Positions 8,693 through 17,816 of a stretch of 64,000 bases of DNA are shown here, piece by piece. The translations under genes were made by a program, and so were the position numbers. The stretch is taken from NCBI GenBank assembly GCA_946413525.1, contig CAMKKZ010000003.1, forward strand, positions 124,001 through 188,000, given 5' to 3'. The notes beneath the pieces were generated by a model that saw only the letters and a list, made by a program, of their open reading frames with translations, was not told the origin of the DNA and ran no database searches. The first letter of the stretch is position 1. Each line of letters opens with the position of its first letter. The stretch comes from an uncultured Oribacterium sp. (lineage in GTDB: Bacteria > Bacillota > Clostridia > Lachnospirales > Lachnospiraceae).

Positions 8693-9841
8693 CTAGCGTC
8701 TGTCATGATCGATGAATTCCAGACTGATGACGGACAGTGCCGCGAAAACGAAAGAAATCAGGAGGAATATTTGCCAGTAATGCAGGATTTTATCGCTTCC
8801 GCCATCAAAATCTTCAATCCTGCTTGCCTCCGCCGTCTTGTTCAGCAGCATTTCCCGAACCCTGTCCTCCCCGATCATCCGCACCACTTCCCCTACCGTC
8901 ATCTCCGCGGTGAACTCCTTCTTCCTCATCTCTTCCATGTCCGGGCTTTCCCGCAGCTCATCCACGGCTTCCCCTATCGTGACGATCCCGCCGATTTTTT
9001 TCGCCCGGAACTCATCGACTAAGGGTGACTTCCCTTCCGCAAGAAAATCAAGTGCCTCCCCATACGTCGTTTTCAGCGTGACCTTCTCCCCCCAGAGCTT
9101 GACAAGGGTGTTCCAGCCCGTCACCATCGGCAGATTGTTATAATCAGCCTGCGAAGCAATGCATTTCAGGCCGTAGCTTGAAATCGTGAAATTCGATATC
9201 CCGCTGCACCATTCCGGCAGGGAGAAGATGCCGCCCGAAAAGACCAACTGGAAAATCAGGATGAAGGGCATCAGCGTCATGGCCGTCGTTGTCGACCTCA
9301 TGACCGCGGAAATCCACAGAGCCATCATGTCCGATGAATACGTGATCAGGAAGACCGTGATTCCCATGTCCACCAGCATGTTCCCGGTAATGACGCCCTC
9401 CGAGGGAAATTTCACCTTCATCGCGCGGCAGACATAGATAGTAAGCGCGGCCTGCAAAAGGCAGATCAGGAACTGGTAGAGCATATGCGCCGCTACATAA
9501 GAAGATATGTGCATCCCGGAACGATGTTCTCGCTTTATGATGTCCCGTTCTCTGCAGATCACCTGGATGGAATTAAAGCAGCCATTCCAGATTCCGACGC
9601 AGGCCAGGGCGAAGGCTCCCCTCAGGGTTCCTTCCATTGACACGAAAAAGCTGTTTTTGATCACAATGGAAACCAGCCCGGCCACCAGCGCGGACATGGG
9701 CAGCACCTTCCAGTCATTCTGATACAGGAACATCCTGAGGAGCTTCCCGAAATAAATACCAACCTGCTCCAGCCTCCCCCTGTACCTCCTGTGAATACTG
9801 TAGCCTGAATCCTGCGTCATATCCTGTTTCTTTTCACCCAT
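8693..9841 (-). CDS. ABCG/ABC-2 type transporter permease
   Basis: Membrane half of an ABC exporter, 382 residues. An N-terminal soluble stretch is followed by six hydrophobic segments (about 45-65, 75-95, 115-138, 150-170, 185-205, 345-370). A soluble loop of about 120 residues, rich in charged residues, precedes the last helix, an arrangement seen in ABC-2/ABCG permeases. It overlaps the upstream ATPase gene by eight bases and so is its partner. The substrate cannot be read from sequence; lipid, peptide or drug export are all possible. Confidence 0.85.
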   Translation of the reverse strand: MGEKKQDMTQDSGYSIHRRYRGRLEQVGIYFGKLLRMFLYQNDWKVLPMSALVAGLVSIVIKNSFFVSMEGTLRGAFALACVGIWNGCFNSIQVICRERDIIKREHRSGMHISSYVAAHMLYQFLICLLQAALTIYVCRAMKVKFPSEGVITGNMLVDMGITVFLITYSSDMMALWISAVMRSTTTAMTLMPFILIFQLVFSGGIFSLPEWCSGISNFTISSYGLKCIASQADYNNLPMVTGWNTLVKLWGEKVTLKTTYGEALDFLAEGKSPLVDEFRAKKIGGIVTIGEAVDELRESPDMEEMRKKEFTAEMTVGEVVRMIGEDRVREMLLNKTAEASRIEDFDGGSDKILHYWQIFLLISFVFAALSVISLEFIDHDRR

Positions 9842-11177
9842 TCCGCACCTCCCCGTATTTCATGATGAAATCGTCCGCAAGCCCTTCTCCGCCTTCCTCT
9901 TTCCTGTTCACGCTCATGACGATCTCCTCCATCCGCTGCTTCCCGAAAAATTTCCTCGCTTCCTCGACTGTGCCATAGAAAGCAAGCCGGCCCGTACGAT
10001 GGGAATCCTTTGCCAGCACGATCACATCATCAAAAAGGTCTATGACCCTGTCCGGCGTATGAGTGATCACGATAATGATTTTCCCCTGGTCGGCGATGCT
10101 CCGGAGCTGCTGCATCAGCTCCCTTGCCATAACGCCGTCCAGCCCCGAGTCCGGCTCGTCCAAAATGAACAGGCTCGGGTTGGAAATGAATTCCATGGAA
10201 ATGGACAAACGCTTCTTCTGCCCCCCGGAGAGCTTCTCCACCAGGCTGTTCCTGACGGGCTTAAGACCGAATACCTCCATAACATCCTCTACGCGTTTTT
10301 TAAGATCCTGCATGGGAATTTCCAACGGAAGCCGGAGCAGGGCGGCATCCATAAGCGTGGAGTAAACCGTGTCCTTCCCCCTCATCAGCTCCTGCTGCGG
10401 GACAAAGCCCACCCGGTACTGCATTTTCTTATATTCCGCGTAAATGTCACGGCCGTCCAGCGTGACCTTGGCTTTCGCCTTTTCATAGCCGTTGACCGCG
10501 TTCAGGAATGTGGTCTTGCCCGCGCCGGATCCCCCCAGGAGCAGCACCATGCTGCCCGGCCTGATGGACATATGGATATCCCTCAGCAAATATTTCTTCC
10601 GGAAAAAATCCCACACCGATCTTTCCTTCATATTAACGGTAAGTCCCTGTCCGGCCACCGCCACGTCTTTTCCCGTGAAAAGCGACAGCGCGTCTTCCCG
10701 CAGCTCTTCAACCTGCCTCTTTGGCTGATATTTGTCCGAAAAGCCCCAGTACAGGGACGGGACGAAATCAAAGGCTATCCATGGGACGATCCAGATTTTC
10801 CGAACTCCGTATATTTCAATCAGTCCGTTGTAGACCCGGATATAGTACAGGATGTGCGTGAGCCCCATAACGATGGTGGTAAGGACTGCAAAGAGCTGCA
10901 TCCATTCCGGCCACTGTCCCTGGCTGAAAGCGTAGCTTATTGCCCCGGACAGCGAGGTTAACGCATTTGTCACGCTCGTGACCCTTCCCTCCGCTTCCCT
11001 GTCGGCGCATCTCGCCAGCATATAATCACGCGCAAAGGGAACAAGCGCCCACCATCCCGGTATGCCTGATTTTTTCAAAATTTTCCAAAGCCCAATTAAA
11101 TACAGAAGCCTTAACACCGCATTCATTGGGGAATTCGTCCCCAGAAGCAGCTGCAGCAGCATATTAACGTAATCCAT
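9834..11177 (-). CDS. ABCG-type ATPase with N-terminal membrane domain
   Basis: The C-terminal 260 residues are an ABC ATPase: Walker A GGSGAGKTT, Q-loop region VGFVPQQEL, signature LSGGQKKRLSI, Walker B LFILDEPDSGLDG and the switch His in VITHTP. DSGLDG after Walker B and KKRLSI are typical of the ABCG/White branch. The first 170 residues instead form a hydrophobic domain resembling DUF5684 (LWKILKKSGIPGWWALVPFARDYML, several membrane segments), so this is a fusion of a small membrane domain to the ATPase. The start at 11177 (MDYVNML) follows GGGAGG; an upstream in-frame start at 11225 would add 16 residues. It forms an operon with the downstream permease. Confidence 0.85.
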   Translation of the reverse strand: MDYVNMLLQLLLGTNSPMNAVLRLLYLIGLWKILKKSGIPGWWALVPFARDYMLARCADREAEGRVTSVTNALTSLSGAISYAFSQGQWPEWMQLFAVLTTIVMGLTHILYYIRVYNGLIEIYGVRKIWIVPWIAFDFVPSLYWGFSDKYQPKRQVEELREDALSLFTGKDVAVAGQGLTVNMKERSVWDFFRKKYLLRDIHMSIRPGSMVLLLGGSGAGKTTFLNAVNGYEKAKAKVTLDGRDIYAEYKKMQYRVGFVPQQELMRGKDTVYSTLMDAALLRLPLEIPMQDLKKRVEDVMEVFGLKPVRNSLVEKLSGGQKKRLSISMEFISNPSLFILDEPDSGLDGVMARELMQQLRSIADQGKIIIVITHTPDRVIDLFDDVIVLAKDSHRTGRLAFYGTVEEARKFFGKQRMEEIVMSVNRKEEGGEGLADDFIMKYGEVRNG

Positions 11178-11225
11178 ATGTCTGAATCCTCCCCTTTCTT
11201 CAAGCCTTCTACTCAGGCTGAACAA

Positions 11226-11755
11226 ACTTATTTTCGTAATATAAAAGCATCATCCCCGCCGCTGTTACTTTTTCAAGCCTCCGGATCCGGCCGGGCAAAC
11301 TCCCTTTGATAAGGCAAAACCTTTTTAATAATAATGGAAAATGCCCAGTTTGTCACTAAATCAATCTGATTTCAGTTTATTTTCACAAAACTTCTAAAAT
11401 TTTATACGATTTTTTATCAAATTTTACTTGACTAAAACGGAATTATTCTATACAATTATGGTCGTTATGAAGAAATTATATTTCTTCTATAATTCTTTCA
11501 GATATTGACTAATCCAATTTTTTCGTTCTATTTCTTTTTTCCTTTCTTTGCAAACAGCCAGGCCGTGAGGTCTGGCTGTTTGCATTGCGTAAAATGAAAG
11601 CAACCGTCCAGATCCCATCGGACAATGAAAAAGGTAATGAAAACGATAATGAAATAAGCAATGGAACAAGCAATAAAGACAGCGTTTGTTCAGAGACAGT
11701 TTGCGTGAATTTCCTTGATGGACATTCCTGTCCCGTGCTATAATTTCATTAATTC
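11226..11755. other. AT-rich gene-free gap with a perfect hairpin
   Basis: About 530 bp of low GC without a credible gene. At 11549-11583 there is a 12-bp perfect stem, GCAAACAGCCAG with its complement. It has no T run on either strand in the right place, so I do not call it a terminator; it could be a leader structure or the decayed end of an element. Confidence 0.4.
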
Positions 11756-11893
11756 ATTTATGAAAGGGAAGCCTTTCATAAATGCGGTCATGGGGCTCCG
11801 ACCAACAAAAAATCATGGAAGAGCCTTTCATGATTTCATTGGTGTCGCTGGCGCGGCATAAATGGGACTCAATGCCTACGGCATTAAAATAAT
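11756..11893 (+). repeat. Family 3 leader repeat upstream of smpB
   Basis: Expanded copy: a TTATGAAAG/CTTTCATAA hairpin, a TGGGGCTCCGACCA segment, a second TCATG stem, then AATGGGACTCAATGCCTACGG ending before the smpB leader. Same polarity toward the start codon as at rapZ. The open frame of smpB runs back into it, which should not be taken as coding. Confidence 0.65.
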
Positions 11894-11939
11894 CAAAGAT
11901 ACTTCGTTACCAATTCATCAAAAAGGATTTCAAGACATT

Positions 11940-12404
11940 ATGGAAGGCATCAAATTAATTGCGGGAAACAAAAAGGCCTATCATGATTATTTCGTCGATC
12001 AGGTCTACGAATGCGGCATCTCCCTGGCCGGTACGGAAGTCAAATCCCTCCGCCTCGGCCACTGCTCCATCAAGGAATCTTACTGCCATATACGGGATGG
12101 CGAGGCATGGATTAACGGAATGCACATCAATCCCTATGAAAAAGGCAACATTTTCAACAAAGACGCGGTCCGTACGCGGAAGCTCCTCCTTCACAAATCG
12201 GAAATCAACAAGATTTACGGGAAGCTTCAGGAAAAGGGCTACGCCCTGATCCCTCTCCGGGTTTACCTGAAAAAAAGCCTGGTAAAAGTAGAAATCGGCC
12301 TCTGCCGGGGAAAAAAGCTCTACGACAAACGAGAAGACATGAAGAAACGTTCCCAAAGAAGGGAATTGGAAAAAGAGTTCAAAAGGTCGAACATCCGGGT
12401 CTGA
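11940..12404 (+). CDS. smpB: SsrA-binding protein
   Basis: Small protein that binds tmRNA and delivers it to stalled ribosomes in trans-translation. I start it at ATG 11940 (MEGIKLIAGNKKAYHDYF), giving 154 residues, the usual length. Conserved blocks GTEVKSLRLGHCSIKESYC, HINPYEKGN, RTRKLLLHKSEI and LVKVEIGLCRGKKLYDKRE are complete, ending in the basic tail that reaches the decoding centre. A likely ribosome site AAAGGA is rather far (13 bases). The frame is open upstream through a dispersed repeat, so the longer start is unlikely. No ssrA gene was seen nearby. Confidence 0.95.
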   Translation: MEGIKLIAGNKKAYHDYFVDQVYECGISLAGTEVKSLRLGHCSIKESYCHIRDGEAWINGMHINPYEKGNIFNKDAVRTRKLLLHKSEINKIYGKLQEKGYALIPLRVYLKKSLVKVEIGLCRGKKLYDKREDMKKRSQRRELEKEFKRSNIRV

Positions 12405-12430
12405 TACGCCGGGAATCGCCTTCAATCCAA

Positions 12431-12463
12431 ATTCATCCGCGGCACAAAAAATGCCGCGGATGA
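12431..12463. terminator. Hairpin between convergent smpB and ilvD-like genes
   Basis: A 13-bp perfect stem (TTCATCCGCGGCA and complement) around an A-rich loop lies between the two converging stop codons. The T tract is weak (CTTTCT), so it is a probable but not classical terminator, possibly used from both sides. Confidence 0.55.
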
Positions 12464-12499
12464 ACTTTCTCTGGCAAAGTGGGTTATTTGCCATTTTGA

Positions 12500-14254
12500 T
12501 CAATCATTATCGAAATCAAGCCAGGCTCCGCGCATAGGGCTGACCGCATGATCCGAGAACAGGCGCAGCGTACCCCTCTTATAGCGCCGGGGCTTCGGCT
12601 GCCAGGCCTTCCGCCTCTCTTCCAGAATACGGTCAATCTCCTCCGGAGTCTTCTTCTCCCCCTTCACGCCAATGATATTAAGCTTCCTGTCAAAGACATC
12701 CAGCTCAATGAGGTCTCCCTCCTCCACAAGCGCGATGGGTCCGCCGCTGGCCGCCTCCGGAGAGCAATGGCCGATCACAGGACCTGTGGAAGCGCCGGAG
12801 AAACGTCCATCGGTAATCAGCGCGATGGCCTTCCCCAGCTCCTTGTCCGAACTGATGGCCTCCGAGGTATAGAACATTTCCGGCATCCCGCTGCCCTTCG
12901 GTCCCTCATAACGGATAAAGACCGCGTCCCCCTTCTCCACCTTGTGATGGAGCACGGCATCCAGGCACTCTTCCTCCGAATCAAAGGGCCTTGCCCTGAG
13001 AACCGCCTTGTACATCTCCTTCGGGCAGGCCGTGTGCTTGATCACGGCTCCCTCCGGGGCAAGGTTCCCCTTCAGGACGGCAATGGATCCCTCCGTCCCA
13101 ATCGCATTGTCGTAGGGGCGTATAATATCCTGCTTCGTGACCTTTGTCCCATAGCGCCCGTTAAAGGCATCCAGCCATTTCTGGCATTTCTCATAGAAGC
13201 CATTGGCCTTCAGCTCCTCAAGGTTCTCCCCAAGGGTCTTCCCGGTCACCGTCATGACGTCAAGGTGCAGGACCCCCTTGATCTCTTCCATGATCGCCGG
13301 CACGCCGCCCGCATAATAGAAAACCTCCGCCGGCCACCTGCCTGCCGGACGCACATCCAGAAGGTAATGAGCCCCCCTGTGAAGCCTGTCGAAGGTATCC
13401 CCGGTTATCTCAATGCCGATCTCATGGGCAATTGCGGGAAGGTGAAGAAGGGTGTTCGTGGAGCCGGAAATAGCCGCATGCACCATGATGGCATTTTCGA
13501 AGCTCTTCATGCTAAGGAGCGAGGAGGGCTTCATGCTGTCATTCCCGGCGATTTCCACGGCCCGTTTCCCCGAACGATAGGCATAATCCAGAAGGTCGGG
13601 GCTTGTGGCCGGCATCAGCGCGCTGCCCGGCAGCGACAAGCCCAGGGCCTCCGCCATGATCTGCATCGTGGAGGCCGTCCCGATGAAGGAACAGGCACCG
13701 CAGGACGGGCAGGCGTTGCACTTTGCCCAGTTCAGACGCTCTTCATCAATCTCCCCGCGCTCATACTGGGCGCTGTACATCCCAAGCTGCTCCAATGTGA
13801 GCATCTCGGGACCGGCATTCATCGTGCCGCCGGCCACAAAAAGCGAAGGAATGTTCACGCGGAGCATGCCAATCAGGTTGCCCGGACATCCCTTGTCGCA
13901 GCTTGCCAGGAAAACACCGGCATCAAAGGGCGTCGCGTTTGCCTGTATCTCGATCATATTAGCGATCATCTCGCGGCTTGCCAGTGAATAATTAATGCCG
14001 TCCGTCCCCTGACTTTCACCATCACACATATCCGTCGCGAAATACCTGGCCCCGTGGCCTCCCGCATCCCGGACGCCCTCCCTGGTCTTTTCCACCAGCT
14101 TGTCCAGATGGCCGCTTCCCGGATGGGAATCGCCGAAGGTGCTCTCGATAAACACCTGAGGCTTGGAAAGATCCTCCGGCTTCCATCCTGTCCCTATACG
14201 AAGGGGATCCAACTCCGGAGCCAGCGTCCTCATTTTCTGGCTAATCAGTTCCAT
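12500..14254 (-). CDS. IlvD/Edd family dehydratase, probably sugar-acid type
   Basis: 584 residues with the family's Fe-S and Mg ligands: TDMCDGESQG, FLASCDKGCPG, and CNACPSCGACSFIGTASTMQIM, followed by GRFSGASTGPVIGH near the C-terminus. The family contains dihydroxy-acid dehydratase (branched-chain amino acid synthesis), phosphogluconate dehydratase and several sugar-acid dehydratases. Here the neighbours upstream on the same strand are a GntP permease and a FadR-type GntR regulator, with no ilv genes, so I infer a 2-keto-3-deoxy sugar-acid route rather than valine/isoleucine synthesis. The ATG has an AGGAGG site. The exact substrate (gluconate, xylonate, galactonate or other) cannot be read. 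Confidence 0.85.
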   Translation of the reverse strand: MELISQKMRTLAPELDPLRIGTGWKPEDLSKPQVFIESTFGDSHPGSGHLDKLVEKTREGVRDAGGHGARYFATDMCDGESQGTDGINYSLASREMIANMIEIQANATPFDAGVFLASCDKGCPGNLIGMLRVNIPSLFVAGGTMNAGPEMLTLEQLGMYSAQYERGEIDEERLNWAKCNACPSCGACSFIGTASTMQIMAEALGLSLPGSALMPATSPDLLDYAYRSGKRAVEIAGNDSMKPSSLLSMKSFENAIMVHAAISGSTNTLLHLPAIAHEIGIEITGDTFDRLHRGAHYLLDVRPAGRWPAEVFYYAGGVPAIMEEIKGVLHLDVMTVTGKTLGENLEELKANGFYEKCQKWLDAFNGRYGTKVTKQDIIRPYDNAIGTEGSIAVLKGNLAPEGAVIKHTACPKEMYKAVLRARPFDSEEECLDAVLHHKVEKGDAVFIRYEGPKGSGMPEMFYTSEAISSDKELGKAIALITDGRFSGASTGPVIGHCSPEAASGGPIALVEEGDLIELDVFDRKLNIIGVKGEKKTPEEIDRILEERRKAWQPKPRRYKRGTLRLFSDHAVSPMRGAWLDFDND

Positions 14255-14384
14255 ACATCTCCTCCTCTACATAATGCTTTCGGGCCGCTTTCATTAGCGA
14301 TAAACAGATGTGGTATCGCAATCCAAACGGCCCTTCTGTTCCTCTGTCAATGACCAATGGGGATTCAAGACCCACGCAAATCAA

Positions 14385-14489
14385 GGACTCAGGTAAAATT
14401 CGAAATAATCAACGCCACAAGTGATGCTGTAAGCCCGGGAGGGGCAGACAGAAGGACTCAGGCAAAATTCGAAATGATCAACGCCACAA
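14385..14489. repeat. Duplication of the gntP 3' end
   Basis: A 37-bp segment beginning GGACTCAGG and ending ATCAACGCCACAAG occurs at 14385-14421 and again at 14453-14489 with two differences. The second copy holds the last codons and stop of gntP, so the first is a relic of a small tandem duplication in the gntP-dehydratase gap. Confidence 0.8.
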
Positions 14490-15807
14490 GGAACCCGACT
14501 CCGCCAACCAGCGTCTCCATGATGGTCCAGGTCTTCAAAGTCGTTTTCTCATCAAGGCCGATCAGGGACTTGACAAGCCAGAAGCCGGAATCGTTAAAGT
14601 GGGAGCAAACCGTTGCCCCACCTGCCACAGCAGCCGTCGTGCACGCAAGGTACAACGGAGAAAGCCCCTGGATTGCGGGCATGGAGGCCACGATGCCGGC
14701 CGCCATCGTCATGGCAACTGTCGCGGAACCTACGCACAGACGCACCAGCGCCGCGATAATGAAGGCCACAACGACCACGGGGAGGTTCAGGGTTCCGGTT
14801 ACATTGCCGATAATGTCGCCAATGCCGGAGTACTGCAGCATATACCTGAGGACGCCGCCGCAGGCGGTGACCAGGAGAATGAGACCCGTCGGCTCAAGAG
14901 ACTTCGTCATGACCTTTTCAAGCTCCTCCAGGCTGTACCCGTTCTTCATCCCCAGCAGGTACATGGCCACGATTGTGGCGATCAGCAGCGCCACGAAAGG
15001 CTCGCCGAAGAAGTTCAGGATCGGCATGACGGCCGCAAAAGCCGGGATGACGCCGAACACGGATTTCAGGATGATCAGGCACAGGGGGATCAGGATGATG
15101 CCAACGATGGTTTTGAAGGCCGGAAGCTTGGATTCATCGATATCCGGCTGATTATACGTGGCGGGTACTTCAATCATGTACTTCGTCCCGACGAACTTGC
15201 CCCAGATCGGGCCTGCCACGATCATGGCGAAAAATCCGCAGAAAATGCCGACCAGTATGACAAAGCCCAGGTCAACGCCAAGCATGTTGGCCACCAGCAC
15301 GGGGCCGGGCGTCGGAGGGATGAAAGCATGACCGACGGCCAGGCCGGCCAGCAGCGGAATGGCATAAAACAGGGTGGACTTTTTCGCCCTTTTCGCCAGG
15401 GAGAAGGCCAGCGGGATCAGGATAATAAGGCCTGCGTCAAAGAATACCGGGATGGATACGACGAGACCAGTGAGCCCCAATGCCCAGGCCGCCTTTTCAT
15501 CGCCGAATTTCTTCACCATGGTCACGGCCAGGGTCTGCGCGCCTCCCGATATTTCCAGAATGGCCCCAAACATTGATCCGAGTCCGACCAGCAAGGCGAT
15601 GCCCTTCAGCGTATTTCCTATTCCGTCGTTTACCGCCCCAATGATATCCGAAACCGGCATTCCCGCAATCAGCCCGATGCAAAGGGCACCGACCAGAATG
15701 GATATCATGGCATGAACATGATACTTGATAATGAGTACGAGCAGAATGATCAGCCCGATAATGGCGGCCAGTCCCAGCCGCACGGGATTCAACGCAACAG
15801 CTTCCAT
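14458..15807 (-). CDS. GntP-family gluconate/sugar-acid permease
   Basis: Proton-coupled inner-membrane permease of the GntP family, about 449 residues with some 12-14 hydrophobic segments. Recognisable blocks are GLGSMFGAILEISGGAQ, IPVFFDAGLIIL, HAFIPPTPGPVLVA and the C-terminal GGATVCSHFNDSGFWLVK. I start at ATG 15807 (MEAVALNPV) because AAGGAGG lies directly upstream; the open frame has eight more codons. It is followed by the IlvD/Edd dehydratase and preceded by its likely GntR regulator, so it probably imports the sugar acid that the dehydratase uses. Confidence 0.9.
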   Translation of the reverse strand: MEAVALNPVRLGLAAIIGLIILLVLIIKYHVHAMISILVGALCIGLIAGMPVSDIIGAVNDGIGNTLKGIALLVGLGSMFGAILEISGGAQTLAVTMVKKFGDEKAAWALGLTGLVVSIPVFFDAGLIILIPLAFSLAKRAKKSTLFYAIPLLAGLAVGHAFIPPTPGPVLVANMLGVDLGFVILVGIFCGFFAMIVAGPIWGKFVGTKYMIEVPATYNQPDIDESKLPAFKTIVGIILIPLCLIILKSVFGVIPAFAAVMPILNFFGEPFVALLIATIVAMYLLGMKNGYSLEELEKVMTKSLEPTGLILLVTACGGVLRYMLQYSGIGDIIGNVTGTLNLPVVVVAFIIAALVRLCVGSATVAMTMAAGIVASMPAIQGLSPLYLACTTAAVAGGATVCSHFNDSGFWLVKSLIGLDEKTTLKTWTIMETLVGGVGFLVALIISNFA

Positions 15808-15886
15808 ATTTTGCCTCCTTTTTTCAAACAACCTACTGCTTCCTGACTTTCGGCAATTCCCAGCATCCGCATTCCCCTATAATATG

Positions 15887-16040
15887 CGAAAACACAGGGG
15901 AAATCCGGAATGCCCTTTGACGTTCGTGACGTTCCCAGCTATGACACATGCGAAAACACAGGGGAAATCCGAAAGCCCTTTGGCCTTCGTGACGTTCCCG
16001 GCTATGACACATGCGAAAACACAAAAGAAATCGGTCACCG
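15887..16040. repeat. Tandem 63/64-bp repeat upstream of gntP
   Basis: Two full units and one partial unit begin at 15887, 15951 and 16014 with CGAAAACACA. Each full unit contains TTCGTGACGTTCCC and GCTATGACACATG. They lie between the gntR and gntP genes and could contain regulator sites, but the unit is not an obvious GntR operator. Confidence 0.7.
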
Positions 16041-16249
16041 CGCGGCGAGTTTTCGACCTGGGAAACGCTTCGATCAGTCAGTGCTTACATAAAATATAAG
16101 CCACCGGTATTTTTCATACAAGTTGTTTGAAGTCGGAATGACTTTTTCTATGTTTCGCCCATATTATTTCAATATTTTAAGTGATATGGGGTTCTATCTT
16201 GTTGAATCTATACAAAAAATACAAAAAAAGGACTCAAGTCATATGACCT

Positions 16250-16960
16250 CTACGCAAAACCCTGTCTTTCCCTGATCATATCAAGGATCATGTCGCGGTT
16301 CACGGAAAGGTGGGACATCATCGCGCACCTTGCCCCCGTTGGGTCACGATAATAAATGGACTTGGCAATAACCCTGTGCGTGCTGATCGTCTCGTTCATC
16401 AGGCGCCGCTCCGTCATATTGCAGAACGTCAGGACAGCGGACTGGATAATGGGAACCAGGGACTGGACCACCATATTCCCGGAGCATTCCGCTATACAGG
16501 TATGGAATTTGATGTCCATATTTGAATGGTCCATCCCTTCCTTGCAAAGCCTCTCGACCTCATCGCAATAACGGAGCACCTCCTCCGCCTGCTCATCCTC
16601 CCTCTCCTCCGCGGCTTTCGCGGCAATTTCCGGCTCCAGCATGAGGCGTACGTCAAAAAGCTCAAGGGCGAGCCTGAATTTATCCTTCCTTCCCGAAAGA
16701 TGGAGGGGATCCGGCATGGACGGCGTCGTGGACAGCACATATGTCCCGGAACCATGCCTGATTTCCACATAGCCCTGGCTGGCAAGGCTCTTCATTACCT
16801 CCCGCATGGTGGATCTGCCCGTATGAAAGCTCCTGGCAAGCTCGAATTCATTGGGCAGTTTATCCCCGATCCTGCACTCACGGCAAATGTAATCCAGCAC
16901 CATATCTTCCACCTGGGCGCTGAGGAGCGTCTTGTTCATCCTTGCGTATTCGTCAGCCAT
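16250..16960 (-). CDS. FadR-type GntR transcriptional regulator
   Basis: 236 residues. The N-terminal winged helix is typical (IGDKLPNEFELARSFHTGRSTMREVMKSLASQGYVEIRHGSGTYV, residues about 31-75), followed by an all-helical FCD effector domain. Candidate metal/ligand residues of the FCD fold are visible: Asp-x-x-x-His in DIKFH and later His residues in THRVI and MSHL. FadR-type GntR proteins commonly repress sugar-acid and organic-acid catabolic genes; the adjacent GntP permease and dehydratase make that the likely target. A GGGGGA ribosome site precedes the ATG. Confidence 0.9.
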   Translation of the reverse strand: MADEYARMNKTLLSAQVEDMVLDYICRECRIGDKLPNEFELARSFHTGRSTMREVMKSLASQGYVEIRHGSGTYVLSTTPSMPDPLHLSGRKDKFRLALELFDVRLMLEPEIAAKAAEEREDEQAEEVLRYCDEVERLCKEGMDHSNMDIKFHTCIAECSGNMVVQSLVPIIQSAVLTFCNMTERRLMNETISTHRVIAKSIYYRDPTGARCAMMSHLSVNRDMILDMIRERQGFA

Positions 16961-17090
16961 CCATCGTTCCCCCTTTCTCAGCTTGCCGCTCTGATTTTAT
17001 GACAGACCGAATCGCGCAACATGGCTAATCTCTGCCCCCTATCAAAACGGATTCCCGCCACCCTTATCCAATGGCAACCCAACAAATATT

Positions 17091-17254
17091 GTAACTATTC
17101 AGCACCCTATTCGCAGTCGCCTTTGTCGACTGCATGCGCGCGTTCAGAGGCGCTCCGCGCCTTGTCCGCCCTCTCTGGATTTCAGAGAATTCCAAATCAA
17201 AAGCAAGCTTTCCATTTGGAATTCTCCGAAATCCAGAGGGTGCAGAATAGTTAC
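17091..17254. mobile_element. MITE-B copy 2 (inverted), 164 bp
   Basis: Full-length copy in the opposite orientation to copy 1, from GTAACTATTCAGCACCCTAT to GGGTGCAGAATAGTTAC. It has a perfect 8-bp target duplication CAAATATT at 17083-17090 and 17255-17262. It lies in the gntR-secG gap (16961-17356), which contains no gene. Confidence 0.85.
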
Positions 17255-17356
17255 CAAATATTTAATCACAATAAGACCACCGTCTCCCGAATAGAGAAAA
17301 CTCCCGGGAAACGCTGGCCGCTTCATAACGCCTGATAAAGTTTGCCCCGTCCGGTT

Positions 17357-17584
17357 CTACCAGATAATGTCAAGAACCAGGACTACGAGGAAGAAAAGGG
17401 CAGCGCCGATTTTCGTAATCTTTTCCAACGCGCCCTCAACGGAACGCCCTCGATTCTTGGACCAATAACTGTCTGCCATGCCTCCCAGAGCGCCAAGCCC
17501 CTCATGTTTCCCCTCCTGCATCAGGATAATTGCGGAAAGGGCCACCCCAAGAATCGCGAAAATTATGACTAGAAATACTTTCAT
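17357..17584 (-). CDS. secG: Preprotein translocase subunit SecG
   Basis: 75 residues with the SecG pattern: an N-terminal membrane helix, the conserved cytosolic loop ILMQEGKHEGLGALGGMADSYWSKNRGRSVEGALEK, and a second helix (IGAALFFLVVLVLDIIW). It is an auxiliary subunit of the SecYEG channel. The gene stands alone here, with only repeats upstream and a decayed nuclease gene beyond. Confidence 0.93.
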   Translation of the reverse strand: MKVFLVIIFAILGVALSAIILMQEGKHEGLGALGGMADSYWSKNRGRSVEGALEKITKIGAALFFLVVLVLDIIW

Positions 17585-17816
17585 AAAACCACATTACCTC
17601 ATATTTTGAAGCATTAAATACTTCATGAATAGTTGAAAACTTTTGCACTATATCATAAGAAACGTAAATATGCAAGCACAAAATTCTTATTCAGCCCAGA
17701 CAGAATGACTGGAAAAATGCCAACAAATACGCATTTCGGGCTACTCTATCAAAGTGATTTTGGCCACTTTAACCCCTTACGAACAACTACAGTATCGCGA
17801 TCTCCATGTTACCCCA

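Noticed and set aside
11549-11583. Terminator in the gap upstream of smpB
   Set aside because: The stem is perfect, but the T-rich stretch lies on the wrong side for either strand.
12500-14254. Biosynthetic dihydroxy-acid dehydratase (ilvD) of the valine/isoleucine pathway
   Set aside because: It cannot be excluded by sequence, but the GntP and GntR neighbours and absence of ilv genes favour a sugar-acid role, so I gave no gene symbol.
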